From positions 1 to 64,000 of the forward strand of contig JAXLSW010000011.1 in the NCBI GenBank assembly GCA_046330415.1: a DNA stretch of 64,000 bases, in the 5' to 3' direction. The position numbers and the translations under genes are program-made. The notes under the pieces are model-generated. The model saw nothing but the letters and a program-made list of their open reading frames with translations. It was not told where the DNA came from and searched no databases. Below are positions 8,421 through 16,345 of this stretch, piece after piece; the stretch's first letter is position 1; the number at the start of each line of letters is the position of its first letter. The DNA is from RHKX01 sp046330415 (GTDB lineage: Bacteria; Actinomycetota; Thermoleophilia; Solirubrobacterales; 70-9).

Positions 8421-9779
8421 CTACGGCCGGTAGCGGGCGATCTGGACGACCATGTCGTCCTGGATGTTGTGCGCGGCGGTGAGGTCGCCGACGCCGTTCA
8501 TCAGCAGCGAGAAGGCGACGAGATGACCGCCTGAGCGGCAGTAGCCGGAGAGGTTGGAGGCGCCGGTGATGGTGCCCGTCTTACCGCGGCAGCGGCCCGC
8601 CGCCACCGTCCCGCCCATGCGGTCGCTGAGGGTGCCGTCCTGGCCTGCGATCGCCAGCGACTGGTACAGCGGCTTGGCGAGCTCGTCATCCTCGCTGACC
8701 GCGGTCAGGAGCCTGACGACGTCGCGGGGGGAGGAGCGGTTGTGGCGCGTCAGGCCGGAGCCGTCCTTCGCGTCCACCTTGGAGCCGAGGCCGGCGACGA
8801 AGCGCTCGACGTCCTTCGTCCCGCCTCGCGTCGTCCCCTGACCGGAGACGCTCGCGTCGAGCCGCTTCAGCAGCATCTCGGCGAGGAAGTTGTCGGAGGG
8901 CTTGTTGGTGGCGGCGACGATCTGGGCCAGGGGCACCGACTGCCACTCGCCGACCGCCTCGCTCTTGCGCGCCTGGTTGGGAAGCGCCTTGACTTTGGCC
9001 TTGCCGCCGACCTTCACCCCGTCGGCGCGCAGCGCGTCGCGGAAGGCGCGGGCGGCTTCCTTGGCGGGATCCTCCGAGTAGGTGGAGCCGCCGTAGACGA
9101 GCCCGCTCAGGGGCGCGAACCAGGGGCTCGGGCCCCAGTTCGAATCGGGGACGCCGCGGAGGGTGTCGAAGATCGAGTCGTCGCCGTAGACCCTCCCGGA
9201 GATGCGCTTGATCCCGGCGCGGCGGACGTCGTCGGCGAGGTCGGCGATCCCGGTGGCGCCGAGCGTGGGGTCACCGTCGCCGATCAGGTAGAGGTCGCCC
9301 TGGAGCTTGCCCGCACGCGACAGCTCGCCGTCCATCCTCACCCGCGTCTCGAGCCGTGAGTCCGGGCCGAGGAGGCCGAGCGCGGTCGTGGTCGTGAACA
9401 GCTTCTCGTTGGACGCCAGCAGGCGACGCTTTCCCTCGGAGTCGTCGAAGAGGACCCGCTTGCGCTTCGCATCGATGTCGTAGACGTAGAAGCCGCTCGC
9501 TCCCGGCGCCTTGCGAGCGAGCTTGGCGAGCTTGCGAGCGAGCTTGCCGGCGCTGATCGGCCCGCGGCGGGCGGTCTCGGCCAGGGACGGACGGGAGCTC
9601 GCCGGCGCGTCGGGGTTGGCGGCGCGAGCCGGGGTCGGTCCCGGCTCGGGCGATGCGGACGAGGCAGCCGCGCCCACGGGCGCGCAGAGCAGCACGAGCA
9701 GCGCGAGCAGCGCCGTCAGGACCGCCAAAGCGGCCGAGGCCGCCAAGTCCTTGCTTGTCAGGGATGTGTCCCGCCGCAT
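8421..9779 (-). CDS. dacB: D-alanyl-D-alanine carboxypeptidase/endopeptidase (PBP4, peptidase S13)
   Basis: Penicillin-binding protein that trims or cuts peptidoglycan crosslinks outside the membrane. 452 residues with an N-terminal signal segment (hydrophobic about 12-38), then a Pro/Ala/Ser-rich stretch. The three catalytic motifs are present: SxxK (S123-N-E-K126), SxN (S295-D-N297) and KTG (K400-T-G402). The insert domain between the first two motifs is typical of class C PBP4. ATG start with a -10 box 8 nt upstream, divergent from the methyltransferase gene. It converges with the DDN-like gene. Confidence 0.93.
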   Translation of the reverse strand: MRRDTSLTSKDLAASAALAVLTALLALLVLLCAPVGAAASSASPEPGPTPARAANPDAPASSRPSLAETARRGPISAGKLARKLAKLARKAPGASGFYVYDIDAKRKRVLFDDSEGKRRLLASNEKLFTTTTALGLLGPDSRLETRVRMDGELSRAGKLQGDLYLIGDGDPTLGATGIADLADDVRRAGIKRISGRVYGDDSIFDTLRGVPDSNWGPSPWFAPLSGLVYGGSTYSEDPAKEAARAFRDALRADGVKVGGKAKVKALPNQARKSEAVGEWQSVPLAQIVAATNKPSDNFLAEMLLKRLDASVSGQGTTRGGTKDVERFVAGLGSKVDAKDGSGLTRHNRSSPRDVVRLLTAVSEDDELAKPLYQSLAIAGQDGTLSDRMGGTVAAGRCRGKTGTITGASNLSGYCRSGGHLVAFSLLMNGVGDLTAAHNIQDDMVVQIARYRP

Positions 9780-9787
9780 CCGACGCG

Positions 9788-9793
9788 AGTGTA
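9788..9793 (-). promoter_or_regulatory. -10 box for leaderless dacB mRNA
   Basis: TACACT on the minus strand lies 8 nt before the dacB ATG; there is no Shine-Dalgarno sequence between. It faces away from the -10 of the divergent methyltransferase gene about 60 nt further along. Confidence 0.5.
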
Positions 9794-9852
9794 GACACGC
9801 CTGGGGCGCCCGAGTTGCGGCTGCGGGGTCCCTCCGGGGGAGTGGCGGGGCG

Positions 9853-9858
9853 TAGAGT
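9853..9858 (+). promoter_or_regulatory. -10 box for methyltransferase gene
   Basis: TAGAGT lies 7 nt before the ATG at 9866 and supports that start over the much longer open frame that runs back into dacB. Confidence 0.5.
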
Positions 9859-9865
9859 CGAGGTG

Positions 9866-10726
9866 ATGGCGAACGAGGACATGAAGGACGTCTGGGAGGG
9901 CAACGCCGACCTCTGGGTCCGCCTCTCGCCCGTCTTCGACTCGGTCTTCGAGCCCGTGACCGCGGCGCTCACGGCGGCCCTCGACGGCCTCGAGCCGGGC
10001 TCTCGGGTCCTCGACGTGGGCTGCGGGTCCGGGACCCTGCTGGCGGCGGCTGTGGAGCGCGGCGCTGATGTCGTCGGCGTCGACATCTCGGCGCCGATGG
10101 CCGCGGCGGCGCGCGAGCGGGTTCCCGAGGCCGAGGTGCTCGTCGCCGACGCCGAGTCGGCGGATCTTCTCGGCGCCGCGCCGGGCGGTCCCTTCGCTCA
10201 TGTGATCTCGCGCTTCGGCGTCATGTTCTTCTCCGACTCCGGCGCGGCCTTCGCGAACATCCGCGGCGCCACCGCGCCGGACGCGCCGCTCACCTTCATG
10301 TGCTGGCGCTCCCGCGACGAGAACCCGATGTTCACCCAGGGCATCGACGGGCTGCTGGCCCGGCTCGAACCACCGCCACCGCCACCGGTTCCGGGCGCCC
10401 CCGGGCCGACCGCCTTCGCCGATCCGGATCGGCTGCGCTCCCTGCTCGAGGGCGCGGGCTGGGCTGACGTCGTGATCGAGCCCTTCGACTTCACCTGCGA
10501 CTTCTCCAAGCTCGGCGGCGACGGCATCGAGGAGCGGGTCGCCGTGATCCTCGGCAACGAGGGCGGGCGGAGGGCTCAGGCGCACCTCGAGGACCGGCTG
10601 GGCCCCGACGGCTGGGCGACCGTGGTCGATGAGCTCCGGGCCGAGCTGCGGGACGGCCTGGTCGACGGCGCCGTCCGCTTTCCGGGGGCCTGCTGGCTCG
10701 TGCGGGCCGGCAATCCGGGCGCCTAG
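9866..10726 (+). CDS. class I SAM-dependent methyltransferase
   Basis: 286 residues with a Rossmann-type methyltransferase fold. SAM-binding motif I is VLDVGCGSG at residues 48-56, followed by an acidic residue in VVGVDIS (motif II) and a VLVADAES segment (motif III). A short polyproline run sits near residue 170, between the core and the C-terminal part. The overall look resembles small-molecule methyltransferases of the UbiE/CoQ5-like group, but the substrate is unknown. Start chosen from the TAGAGT box 7 nt upstream; the open frame continues upstream only as the antisense of dacB. Next gene starts 48 nt downstream with its own -10 box. Confidence 0.9.
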   Translation: MANEDMKDVWEGNADLWVRLSPVFDSVFEPVTAALTAALDGLEPGSRVLDVGCGSGTLLAAAVERGADVVGVDISAPMAAAARERVPEAEVLVADAESADLLGAAPGGPFAHVISRFGVMFFSDSGAAFANIRGATAPDAPLTFMCWRSRDENPMFTQGIDGLLARLEPPPPPPVPGAPGPTAFADPDRLRSLLEGAGWADVVIEPFDFTCDFSKLGGDGIEERVAVILGNEGGRRAQAHLEDRLGPDGWATVVDELRAELRDGLVDGAVRFPGACWLVRAGNPGA

Positions 10727-10757
10727 GCTGCCTCGGGATCCAATCGGCCCCGGCACC

Positions 10758-10763
10758 TATAAT
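10758..10763 (+). promoter_or_regulatory. perfect -10 box ahead of patatin-like gene
   Basis: TATAAT, a consensus -10 hexamer, lies 11 nt before the ATG at 10775. No good -35 element is seen 17 nt upstream. The 5' leader would be only a few nucleotides. Confidence 0.55.
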
Positions 10764-10774
10764 CAGCGCTGCTG

Positions 10775-12013
10775 ATGAGCGAGGTTGTCAAGCTCGATCC
10801 GGCGAAGCGCTCTAGGGGATCGGGCAATCGCCGACGCCGCAGATCCAAGACCGCATTGGTCCTCGGAGGCGGCGGGTTCACGGGTGCCGTCTACGAGATC
10901 GGAGCCCTCCGCGCCTTCGACCTGCTGGCGGTCAACCGCACCGTCAACGACTTCGACGTCTACGTCGGCACCAGCGCCGGTTCCTTCGTCGGCTCCGCGG
11001 TCGCCAACGGGGTCACCCCCGAGGAGATGATGCGGGTGCTCAACAAGCACCTGCCCTCACCGCTGCGGGACATGGACCTGGGCATGCTGCTGCGTCCCAA
11101 CTACAAGGGCTTCGCGAGCGCCGCCGCCAAGTTCCCCTTCCGCCTCGCGGGCGTCGCCAAGGACATCGGCAAGACGGTGCTCGAGACGTCGGTGATGGAC
11201 GTCGCGACGGGCCTCGCAGCCGGGCTGCCCAAGGGCCTCTACACCGGTGCCGGCATCGAGGACTACGTCGCCGAGATGCTTGCCGACCCTGACCGCACCG
11301 ACGATTTCCGGATGCTCGAGCGCGAGCTCTACCTGACCGCCACCGAGATCGACACCACCGAGCGGATCGTGCTCGGCGAGGGCGAGTGGGCGGATGTGCC
11401 GATCTCCCGCGCCGTCGCCGCCTCGACCGCGTTGCCGCTCGTCTACGAACCGGTCGAGATCAAGGGGCGGGAGATGATGGACGGCGGCATCCGCTCGACC
11501 ACGAACATCGACATCGCCGTCGAGAAGGGCGCCAAGTTCATCGTCGTCGTCAACCCGATCGTCCCCTTCGTCAACGACTTCTCCAAGCGCGTGCCGACGA
11601 TGTTCGGCAGCCGCGTGCGCCGCATCTCCGACATGGGCTTCGTCGCACTCGCCAACCAGGCGCTGCGGATGATCGCCCACGACCGCCTGCATCGCGCGGT
11701 CGAGGAGTGGGAGACCAAGTACCCCGGGGTCGACATCGTCCTGATCGAGCCCGAGTTCGGCGACGAGCTGATGTTCTCGACCTCGATCATGGACTACAAG
11801 GCTCGCCTGCAGATCGCCAAGCACGGCTTCGAGTCGGTGACGCTGCGCCTCGCCCGCGACTACGACCGCTACCGCGCCATCGCCGAGCGCCACGGCATCG
11901 AGATCTCAGCTCGCCGCATCGAGCACGTGCTCAACCAGGTCGAGCGTGAGAAGGCCACCAGCCCCGCCTGGCGCCGCGTCTTCGAGCAGACGACCGCCGC
12001 GCTCCTGCGCTGA
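10775..12013 (+). CDS. patatin-like phospholipase family protein
   Basis: 412 residues with a patatin acyl hydrolase domain from about residue 26. The oxyanion loop is GGGGFTGA (31-38), the nucleophile elbow is G65-T-S67-A-G69, and the second half of the Ser-Asp dyad is D236 in MMDGG. The N-terminal 25 residues are very basic (RRRRRSK) and may bind membrane phospholipid or be a disordered tail. The C-terminal 100 residues are helical and unassigned. Likely a lipid acyl hydrolase. It converges with the acyl-CoA ligase gene, 20 nt apart, which could recycle released fatty acid, though this is only suggested by position. Confidence 0.9.
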   Translation: MSEVVKLDPAKRSRGSGNRRRRRSKTALVLGGGGFTGAVYEIGALRAFDLLAVNRTVNDFDVYVGTSAGSFVGSAVANGVTPEEMMRVLNKHLPSPLRDMDLGMLLRPNYKGFASAAAKFPFRLAGVAKDIGKTVLETSVMDVATGLAAGLPKGLYTGAGIEDYVAEMLADPDRTDDFRMLERELYLTATEIDTTERIVLGEGEWADVPISRAVAASTALPLVYEPVEIKGREMMDGGIRSTTNIDIAVEKGAKFIVVVNPIVPFVNDFSKRVPTMFGSRVRRISDMGFVALANQALRMIAHDRLHRAVEEWETKYPGVDIVLIEPEFGDELMFSTSIMDYKARLQIAKHGFESVTLRLARDYDRYRAIAERHGIEISARRIEHVLNQVEREKATSPAWRRVFEQTTAALLR

Positions 12014-12033
12014 GCCGAGCGCAGGAGCCCTAC

Positions 12034-13848
12034 CTACTTGTCGTAGAGCTCCTCGACCTCGCCGGCGTACTTCTCCGCGACCACGTTGCGCTTCACCTTC
12101 ATGGTCGGGGTGAGCTCGCCGCCCTCCTGGGAGAGGTCGGCGGGGAGGATCGAGATCTTCTTGACCTGCTCGACGCGGGCGAACTTCTCGTTGATCTGAT
12201 CGACGTGGGCCATGATCAGCGCCTTGATGTCGGCGTTGGCGGCCAGCGCTTCGAGGTCGGGCTCGAGGTCGTGCTCCTTGGCGTAGGCGAGGGCCTCCTC
12301 GGGGTCGAGCGTGACGAGCGCGACCAGGTACGGGCGCCGGTCGCCGATTACGACGCATTGGCTGACGATCGGCAGCTGCTTGATCTCGGCCTCGAGGTTC
12401 GCCGGGGTGATGTTCTTGCCGCCCGCGGTGATGATGATGTCCTTCTTGCGGCCGGTGATCGAGAGGTAGCCGTCGGAGTCGATCTCGCCGATGTCCCCGG
12501 TGTGGAGCCAGTCGTCGACGATGGTCTCGCGCGTCGCCTCGTCGTTCTTGTAGTAGCCCTTGAAGATGTTCGGGCCCTTGATCAGGACCTCGCCGTCGTC
12601 GGCGATCTTCACCTCGCAGCCCTTGAAGGGCCGCCCGACGGTGCCGATCTTGTACGCGTCGGGGGTGGAGATCGTCGCGGCGGTCGAGGTCTCGGTCATC
12701 CCGTAGCCCTCGAGCACGAGCACGCCGGCTGCCTCGAAGAAGCGGAGGATGTCGGGGTTGATCGGCGCCGCGCCGGAGACGCACTGGCGGATCCGGCCGC
12801 CGAACAGACCGCGGATCTTCGAGAGCACCTGCTTGTCGGCGAAGGCGTACTGACGCTTGAGCAGCCAGCCCGGCTCGCGTCCCTCGTGGACCGCCTGGCG
12901 GTAGCGGCTGCCGACCCCGATCGACCACCAGAAGATCCGCTTCTTGATCCCGCCCTCCTTGTCCACCGCCGCCGTCGCGGTCGAGTAGACCTTCTCGAAG
13001 ATGCGCGGGACCGACGGGAAGTAGTGGGGGCGGACCTCGGCGAGGTTCTCGATGATCTTCAGCGGGTCCCGCTCCCAGTAGCAGAGGGTCGCGCCGACAT
13101 CGAAGCTGCCGAGCTGGATCAGCAGGGCGAAGCTGTGGGCGAGGGGCAGGAAGAGGTAGGAGATGTCGTCGGGCTCGACGACGGAGACCTCCTGGGTCAT
13201 GTCGAGCATCGCCCGGTAGTTGCCGTGGCTGATCACGCAGCCCTTGGGAGGCCCGGTGGTTCCCGACGTGTAGATGAACGTGCAGATGTCGTCGGGCGTG
13301 ACCGAGGAGTAGCGCTGCTCCCAGGCATCCGGGTCGCCGCCCTCGCCGCGGCTCTCGATCTCCGTCATCGGGGTCGCGCCCGCACCCTCCCCGTCCATCA
13401 TGATCACGTGCTCGAGCAGCGGCAGCCGGTCGCGGACCGCCTGCACCTTGGCGAGCTGTTCGCCGTCCTCGACGATGACGACCTTGGCGTCGGAGTTCTC
13501 GAGGACGTAGTGGCACTCGTCGCTCGAGTTCGTCTGGTAGATGGGGACGACGGTGGCGCCGGCGGTCAGCGCGGCGAAGTCGAACAGGGTCCACTCGAGC
13601 CTGGTGTTGGCGAGGATCGAGACCTTGTCGCCCTTCTCGACGCCCAGGTCCATGAGCCCGAGCGACAGCGCCCGCACGCGCTCGCCGACCTCCGCGAACG
13701 TGAGCGGTACCCACTTCCCGGAGTCGTCCTTGAACATCACCGCGGGCCGCTCGCCGTACTGCTCGGCCGCCTTGGGCAGGAGGTCGGCGACGGTGGTGCT
13801 GCCGGTGCCGTCGATAGATGCGGCCTGCGCCGCTGTTGCGCTCTCCAT
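12034..13848 (-). CDS. long-chain fatty-acid-CoA ligase (AMP-binding, FadD15-like)
   Basis: Activates fatty acids to acyl-CoA through an acyl-AMP intermediate. It has 604 residues, usual for the family. The P-loop-like motif YTSGTTGPPKG lies near residues 192-202; GYGMTETS is near 380 and the adenylation/hinge segment HTGDIGEIDSDGYLSITGRKKD near 450-475. The C-terminal acceptor domain is present. ATG start with TAGACT 8 nt upstream. The 58-residue small gene lies 75 nt upstream on the same strand and may share transcripts. Confidence 0.93.
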   Translation of the reverse strand: MESATAAQAASIDGTGSTTVADLLPKAAEQYGERPAVMFKDDSGKWVPLTFAEVGERVRALSLGLMDLGVEKGDKVSILANTRLEWTLFDFAALTAGATVVPIYQTNSSDECHYVLENSDAKVVIVEDGEQLAKVQAVRDRLPLLEHVIMMDGEGAGATPMTEIESRGEGGDPDAWEQRYSSVTPDDICTFIYTSGTTGPPKGCVISHGNYRAMLDMTQEVSVVEPDDISYLFLPLAHSFALLIQLGSFDVGATLCYWERDPLKIIENLAEVRPHYFPSVPRIFEKVYSTATAAVDKEGGIKKRIFWWSIGVGSRYRQAVHEGREPGWLLKRQYAFADKQVLSKIRGLFGGRIRQCVSGAAPINPDILRFFEAAGVLVLEGYGMTETSTAATISTPDAYKIGTVGRPFKGCEVKIADDGEVLIKGPNIFKGYYKNDEATRETIVDDWLHTGDIGEIDSDGYLSITGRKKDIIITAGGKNITPANLEAEIKQLPIVSQCVVIGDRRPYLVALVTLDPEEALAYAKEHDLEPDLEALAANADIKALIMAHVDQINEKFARVEQVKKISILPADLSQEGGELTPTMKVKRNVVAEKYAGEVEELYDK

Positions 13849-13856
13849 CGACCTTG

Positions 13857-13862
13857 AGTCTA
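13857..13862 (-). promoter_or_regulatory. -10 box for leaderless acyl-CoA ligase mRNA
   Basis: TAGACT on the minus strand lies 8 nt before the ligase ATG. It lies downstream of the small 58-residue gene, so the ligase can be transcribed independently. Confidence 0.5.
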
Positions 13863-13923
13863 TGGGAACGGATGCGTCCCGCCGGGGACCTGCCCGGCTC
13901 CCCTCACACCCCTCTGGAGGCGA

Positions 13924-14100
13924 TCAGGCGACCTGGTTGTGCTTGGGCTGCGAGAGCTGCTGCAGCGACGCTAGGAAGAGGGTCTTGTCGATGCGGCCAT
14001 GGAAGATCGGCACTCCCATCTCCACGCATCTGGCGATCACCTCCTGACGCTTCATGTTGACCTCGCTTGCCAGCTCGGTGGGCGTCAGGTGATTCGCCAA
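13924..14100 (-). CDS. 58-residue protein, IF-2 N-terminal-like helix bundle
   Basis: A short gene starting TTG with a strong GGAGGAG Shine-Dalgarno sequence 6 nt upstream and a near-consensus promoter behind it. The product begins MANHLTPTELASEVNMKRQE and ends QLSQPKHNQVA. The pattern LTPTELASEVNMKRQEVIARCVEMGVPI resembles the small helical N-terminal subdomain of initiation factor IF-2 and other compact DNA/RNA-binding helices (an inference from pattern only). I do not recognise a named family. The strong promoter and SD argue it is real and well expressed. It precedes the acyl-CoA ligase gene. Confidence 0.75.
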   Translation of the reverse strand: MANHLTPTELASEVNMKRQEVIARCVEMGVPIFHGRIDKTLFLASLQQLSQPKHNQVA

Positions 14101-14136
14101 GGGAGTCTCCTCCGGTCGGTGGGCGGGTGCTCGCCC

Positions 14137-14164
14137 CTTATATCGCTTGTGCCAGAAGTGTCAA
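14137..14164 (-). promoter_or_regulatory. sigma-70-type promoter of the 58-residue gene
   Basis: On the minus strand TTGACA (14159-14164, perfect -35) and TATAAG (14137-14142, -10) are separated by 16 nt. The leader to the TTG start is about 30 nt and holds GGAGGAG. It is the best full promoter match in the window. Confidence 0.75.
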
Positions 14165-14256
14165 GCCCGATTTCCCGCAACTTCGGGGTGTGGCCATCCG
14201 TCCAAACCAGCCCGTGAGCCTTGTCGGGAAGCGGGGGAGGCGCCGATCAGGCGGGC

Positions 14257-14829
14257 ATGCAGCGAACACCGTGCCTTCCGTCCCCGGCTCCGCTCGCGCT
14301 CGCGCTCGCATTCTTGGCCGGCCTTCTCGTCCTGCTCGGCCCCGGCGCAGCGACGGGACATGCCGCTCAGTGCCCGGGCGCGTCCGACCCCGCCTACTCG
14401 ATGAGCGGCTCGACGGCCTCCAAGCTGACCCTCTGCCTCATCAACAAGGAGCGTTCCGACCGTGGCCTGAAGCCACTCCGCTTCGACAAGGACCAGCAGC
14501 AGGCCGCCTCCAAGCACAACCGGGTGATGCTGCAGAAGAACTGCTTCTCGCACCTGTGCCCGGGTGAGAAGGACCTCGTCGGGCGCATCGCATCGACCGG
14601 CTACCTGCCCTGCAGCTGTACCTGGGGCGTCGCCGAGAACCTCGCCTGGGGTTCGGGCAAGACCGCCGCACCCGGCGCGATCGTCAAGGCGTGGATGGGT
14701 TCAGCCGACCACCGGCTGAACATCCTCAACCGCCGTTACGACGAGGTCGGGATCGCAGTCGACGACGGCAGTCCCGGCGGCAGCGGCAGCGCCTCCACCT
14801 ACACGGTCGATTTCGGCTTCAAGAGCTGA
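14257..14829 (+). CDS. exported CAP/SCP-domain protein
   Basis: 190 residues from the ATG at 14257 (an in-frame TTG at 14221 would add 12). An N-terminal signal segment (LALALAFLAGLLVLLGPGAATGHA) is followed by a CAP (cysteine-rich secretory/SCP) domain. The typical C-terminal signature SADHRLNILNRRYDEVGIAV is clear, and NRVMLQKNCFSH and ENLAWGS match the core motifs. At least five cysteines suggest disulphides. Function of bacterial CAP proteins is mostly unknown. No convincing SD decides between the two starts. A strong terminator hairpin follows. Confidence 0.85.
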   Translation: MQRTPCLPSPAPLALALAFLAGLLVLLGPGAATGHAAQCPGASDPAYSMSGSTASKLTLCLINKERSDRGLKPLRFDKDQQQAASKHNRVMLQKNCFSHLCPGEKDLVGRIASTGYLPCSCTWGVAENLAWGSGKTAAPGAIVKAWMGSADHRLNILNRRYDEVGIAVDDGSPGGSGSASTYTVDFGFKS

Positions 14830-14870
14830 CTCGTCTTCCCGCGTCCGGCGCGGACAAGTCTCCTGGTCTG

Positions 14871-14899
14871 CACCGGCCCCGCACCTCGCGGGGCCGGTG
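14871..14899 (+). terminator. intrinsic-type terminator hairpin after CAP gene
   Basis: CACCGGCCCCGC (14871-14882) pairs perfectly with GCGGGGCCGGTG (14888-14899) around the loop ACCTC: a 12-bp GC-rich stem. It is followed by TCGTTGT rather than a long U run, common in high-GC genomes. Confidence 0.75.
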
Positions 14900-14927
14900 T
14901 CGTTGTGGGCCGGAACCCGCGCGCGAC

Positions 14928-14933
14928 TACGAT
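14928..14933 (+). promoter_or_regulatory. -10 box for leaderless 14942 gene
   Basis: TACGAT lies 8 nt before the ATG at 14942, just after the terminator of the previous gene. Confidence 0.5.
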
Positions 14934-14941
14934 CCCGGCTG

Positions 14942-15205
14942 ATGGCCAGCAAGCCGCCTGAGACACCCTCCGGCTCGGCGGATCCGTTCGTCGAGTCGCT
15001 GATGGACACGGACCTGTACTCGATGGGTGCGTACTTCTGCGATCAGCACCCCGACCTCGTCGAGGAGGTCGTCGAGCGCAGCGGCGAGATCGAGGGCACC
15101 GGGCTGAGCGCCTACGCGTCAGCCGCCGGTATCGACGTCGAGGAGGCCTTCGGCCTGCTCCTGACCGGGCTCTCGGTGCGCTACTACAAGGCGGTGACCG
15201 GCTGA
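14942..15205 (+). CDS. hypothetical protein, 87 residues
   Basis: Small acidic protein, family not recognised. It begins MASKPPETPSGSADPFVES and is predicted to be mostly helical without membrane segments or cysteine motifs (one Cys in YFCDQHPD). The start at 14942 is supported by TACGAT 8 nt upstream. Its TGA stop overlaps the ATG of the following DsbA-like gene (ATGA), so the two are translationally coupled and probably work together. Confidence 0.65.
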   Translation: MASKPPETPSGSADPFVESLMDTDLYSMGAYFCDQHPDLVEEVVERSGEIEGTGLSAYASAAGIDVEEAFGLLLTGLSVRYYKAVTG

Positions 15206-15959
15206 TGAGCGAAGTGGAGACGGAGAAGCCGGCGCGGGACGAGCAGGATGCGGGGGATGAACGCCCAGCCTCGCCGGCGCCGCCGCGCCGCTGGATCCCG
15301 CTGACCGCGCTGACGTTCTTCGCCGTCGCGATCCTCGCCATGCTGGTCTCGCTGTCGGTCGGCGAGCACCGCGAGGAGAATCTGGTGATCACCGGCTCCG
15401 GGGACGTCCAGGAGCTGATCGCCGGAATCCCGCAACTCGGGGAGCGGCTCGGCAACTCGGATGCGCCGATCACGCTGACCCTCTTCACCGATGTGCAGGC
15501 GCCGCTCGCCGCCGAGTACCAGCGTGACGTCATCGACCCCTTCATCGAGGAGGAGGTGCGGACCGGCAACGCCCAGATGATCTTCAAGAACTTCTCGCTC
15601 GGCGCCAAGGAGGTGACGCTGGGCGGCATCGCCGTCGAGGCGGCCGCGGCCCAGGACCACGGCTGGCAGTACGCGGAGATGTTCCTCCGCAACCAGGGCG
15701 AGGCGAAGGAGTCGGGCGTCGATCAGGACTTCCTCGACGAGGTGGCGGCCAACACGCCGCGGCTGGAGGTCACCGAATGGGAGGACGCCTACTACGACGC
15801 CGCCAGCAGGGAGGCGGCCGGGCCGGATGCGGGCTCGCCGTCTCGCTGCGGCTGCGCGACGGCACCGCCGTCAACGTGCAGGGGCCGAACGGGAGCGAGC
15901 TCCTGCAGGACTCCCCGAGCCGCGAGGAGATCGACGCCGCGATCGAGCGGGTCAGCTAG
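15205..15959 (+). CDS. membrane-anchored DsbA-like thioredoxin-fold protein without CXXC, frameshifted
   Basis: About 250 residues once frames are joined. Residues 1-28 are cytoplasmic, about 29-53 is a membrane segment, then comes a DsbA-like domain (ITLTLFTDVQAP...) outside. Where DsbA-family proteins have D-x-x-C-P-x-C this one has D-V-Q-A-P-L-A, so both catalytic cysteines are alanine. The frame breaks near 15831: adding one G to the GGG at 15831-15833 gives AGPDAGLAVSLRLRDGTAVNVQG and a stop at 15957-15959. The original frame continues open by chance to 16452. Coupled by ATGA overlap to the 87-residue gene. Lack of cysteines makes disulphide exchange unlikely; a binding or chaperone role is a guess. 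Confidence 0.7.
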
Positions 15960-16037
15960 CCCCGACCTGGCGTCCGAATCTGCTGCGGAGCAGCGGATCT
16001 CGACGCCACGTCCGCGCGGGCTTAGGGTCGGGACGAC

Positions 16038-16082
16038 CGCGGGGCGCCTCGACCACGTCCTACGTGGTTTGTGCGCCCCGCG
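16038..16082. repeat. R2 nested palindrome
   Basis: Outer arms CGCGGGGCGC (16038-16047) and GCGCCCCGCG (16073-16082) are exact complements. Inner arms CCACG (16053-16057) and CGTGG (16063-16067) enclose TCCTA. The same layout recurs at 19602, 19676, 31886 and 32025, with degenerate copies at 16115, 59986 and 63311. Confidence 0.8.
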
Positions 16083-16114
16083 TCGATTGATGGGCGGTTC
16101 TGCCTCAGGCGCGT

Positions 16115-16148
16115 GGCGCGGTTTCCACCCTATGCGTGCTTTCGCGCC
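16115..16148. repeat. degenerate R2 palindrome
   Basis: Outer arms GGCGCG (16115-16120) and CGCGCC (16143-16148) with an inner CCAC/GTG pair around CCTATGC. Same size and layout as R2 but diverged sequence; followed by AGCGTCGG as in the 19602 and 59986 copies. Confidence 0.45.
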
Positions 16149-16253
16149 CAGCGTCGGCTCGGTGGGTGGGCCCCTGCCTCCTGCCGGGTCAAGCGTCCGG
16201 CCACCGCGCCGCGATCTTGCCCCGCGGGCGAGCCGGGAGGGCGCCCCGATCCC

Positions 16254-16259
16254 TAGACT
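16254..16259 (+). promoter_or_regulatory. -10 box of tRNA-Pro
   Basis: TAGACT lies 12 nt before the first base of the tRNA, placing the start of transcription about 5 nt ahead of the mature 5' end. No clear -35. Confidence 0.4.
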
Positions 16260-16271
16260 GCAGCGCTCACT

Positions 16272-16345
16272 CGGGGCGTGGCGCAGCCTGGTAGCGCGCA
16301 CCGTTCGGGTCGGTGAGGTCCCCGGTTCAAATCCGGGCGCCCCGA
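16272..16345 (+). tRNA. tRNA-Pro (CGG)
   Basis: 74-nt cloverleaf. The acceptor stem CGGGGCG pairs with CGCCCCG; the D arm is GCGC...GCGC; the anticodon stem CACCG/CGGTG encloses the loop TTCGGGT with anticodon CGG; the T arm is CCGG(G)/(C)CCGG around TTCAAAT; the discriminator base is A. The 3' CCA is not encoded. The stop codon of the convergent acetoacetyl-CoA synthetase gene starts at the very next base. Confidence 0.95.

Larger units (their letters stand above)
15960..16271. other. 312-nt gap with hairpin repeats and a tRNA promoter
   Basis: No gene is visible. It holds one clear and one degenerate R2 hairpin, a GCGCCCAGCGTCGG string that recurs at 19636 and 60008, and the -10 box of the tRNA gene. 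Confidence 0.6.

Noticed and set aside
12205..13857. 550-residue open frame opposite the acyl-CoA ligase
   Set aside because: Full-length shadow of the ligase; composition Asp/Val/Arg-rich without domains.
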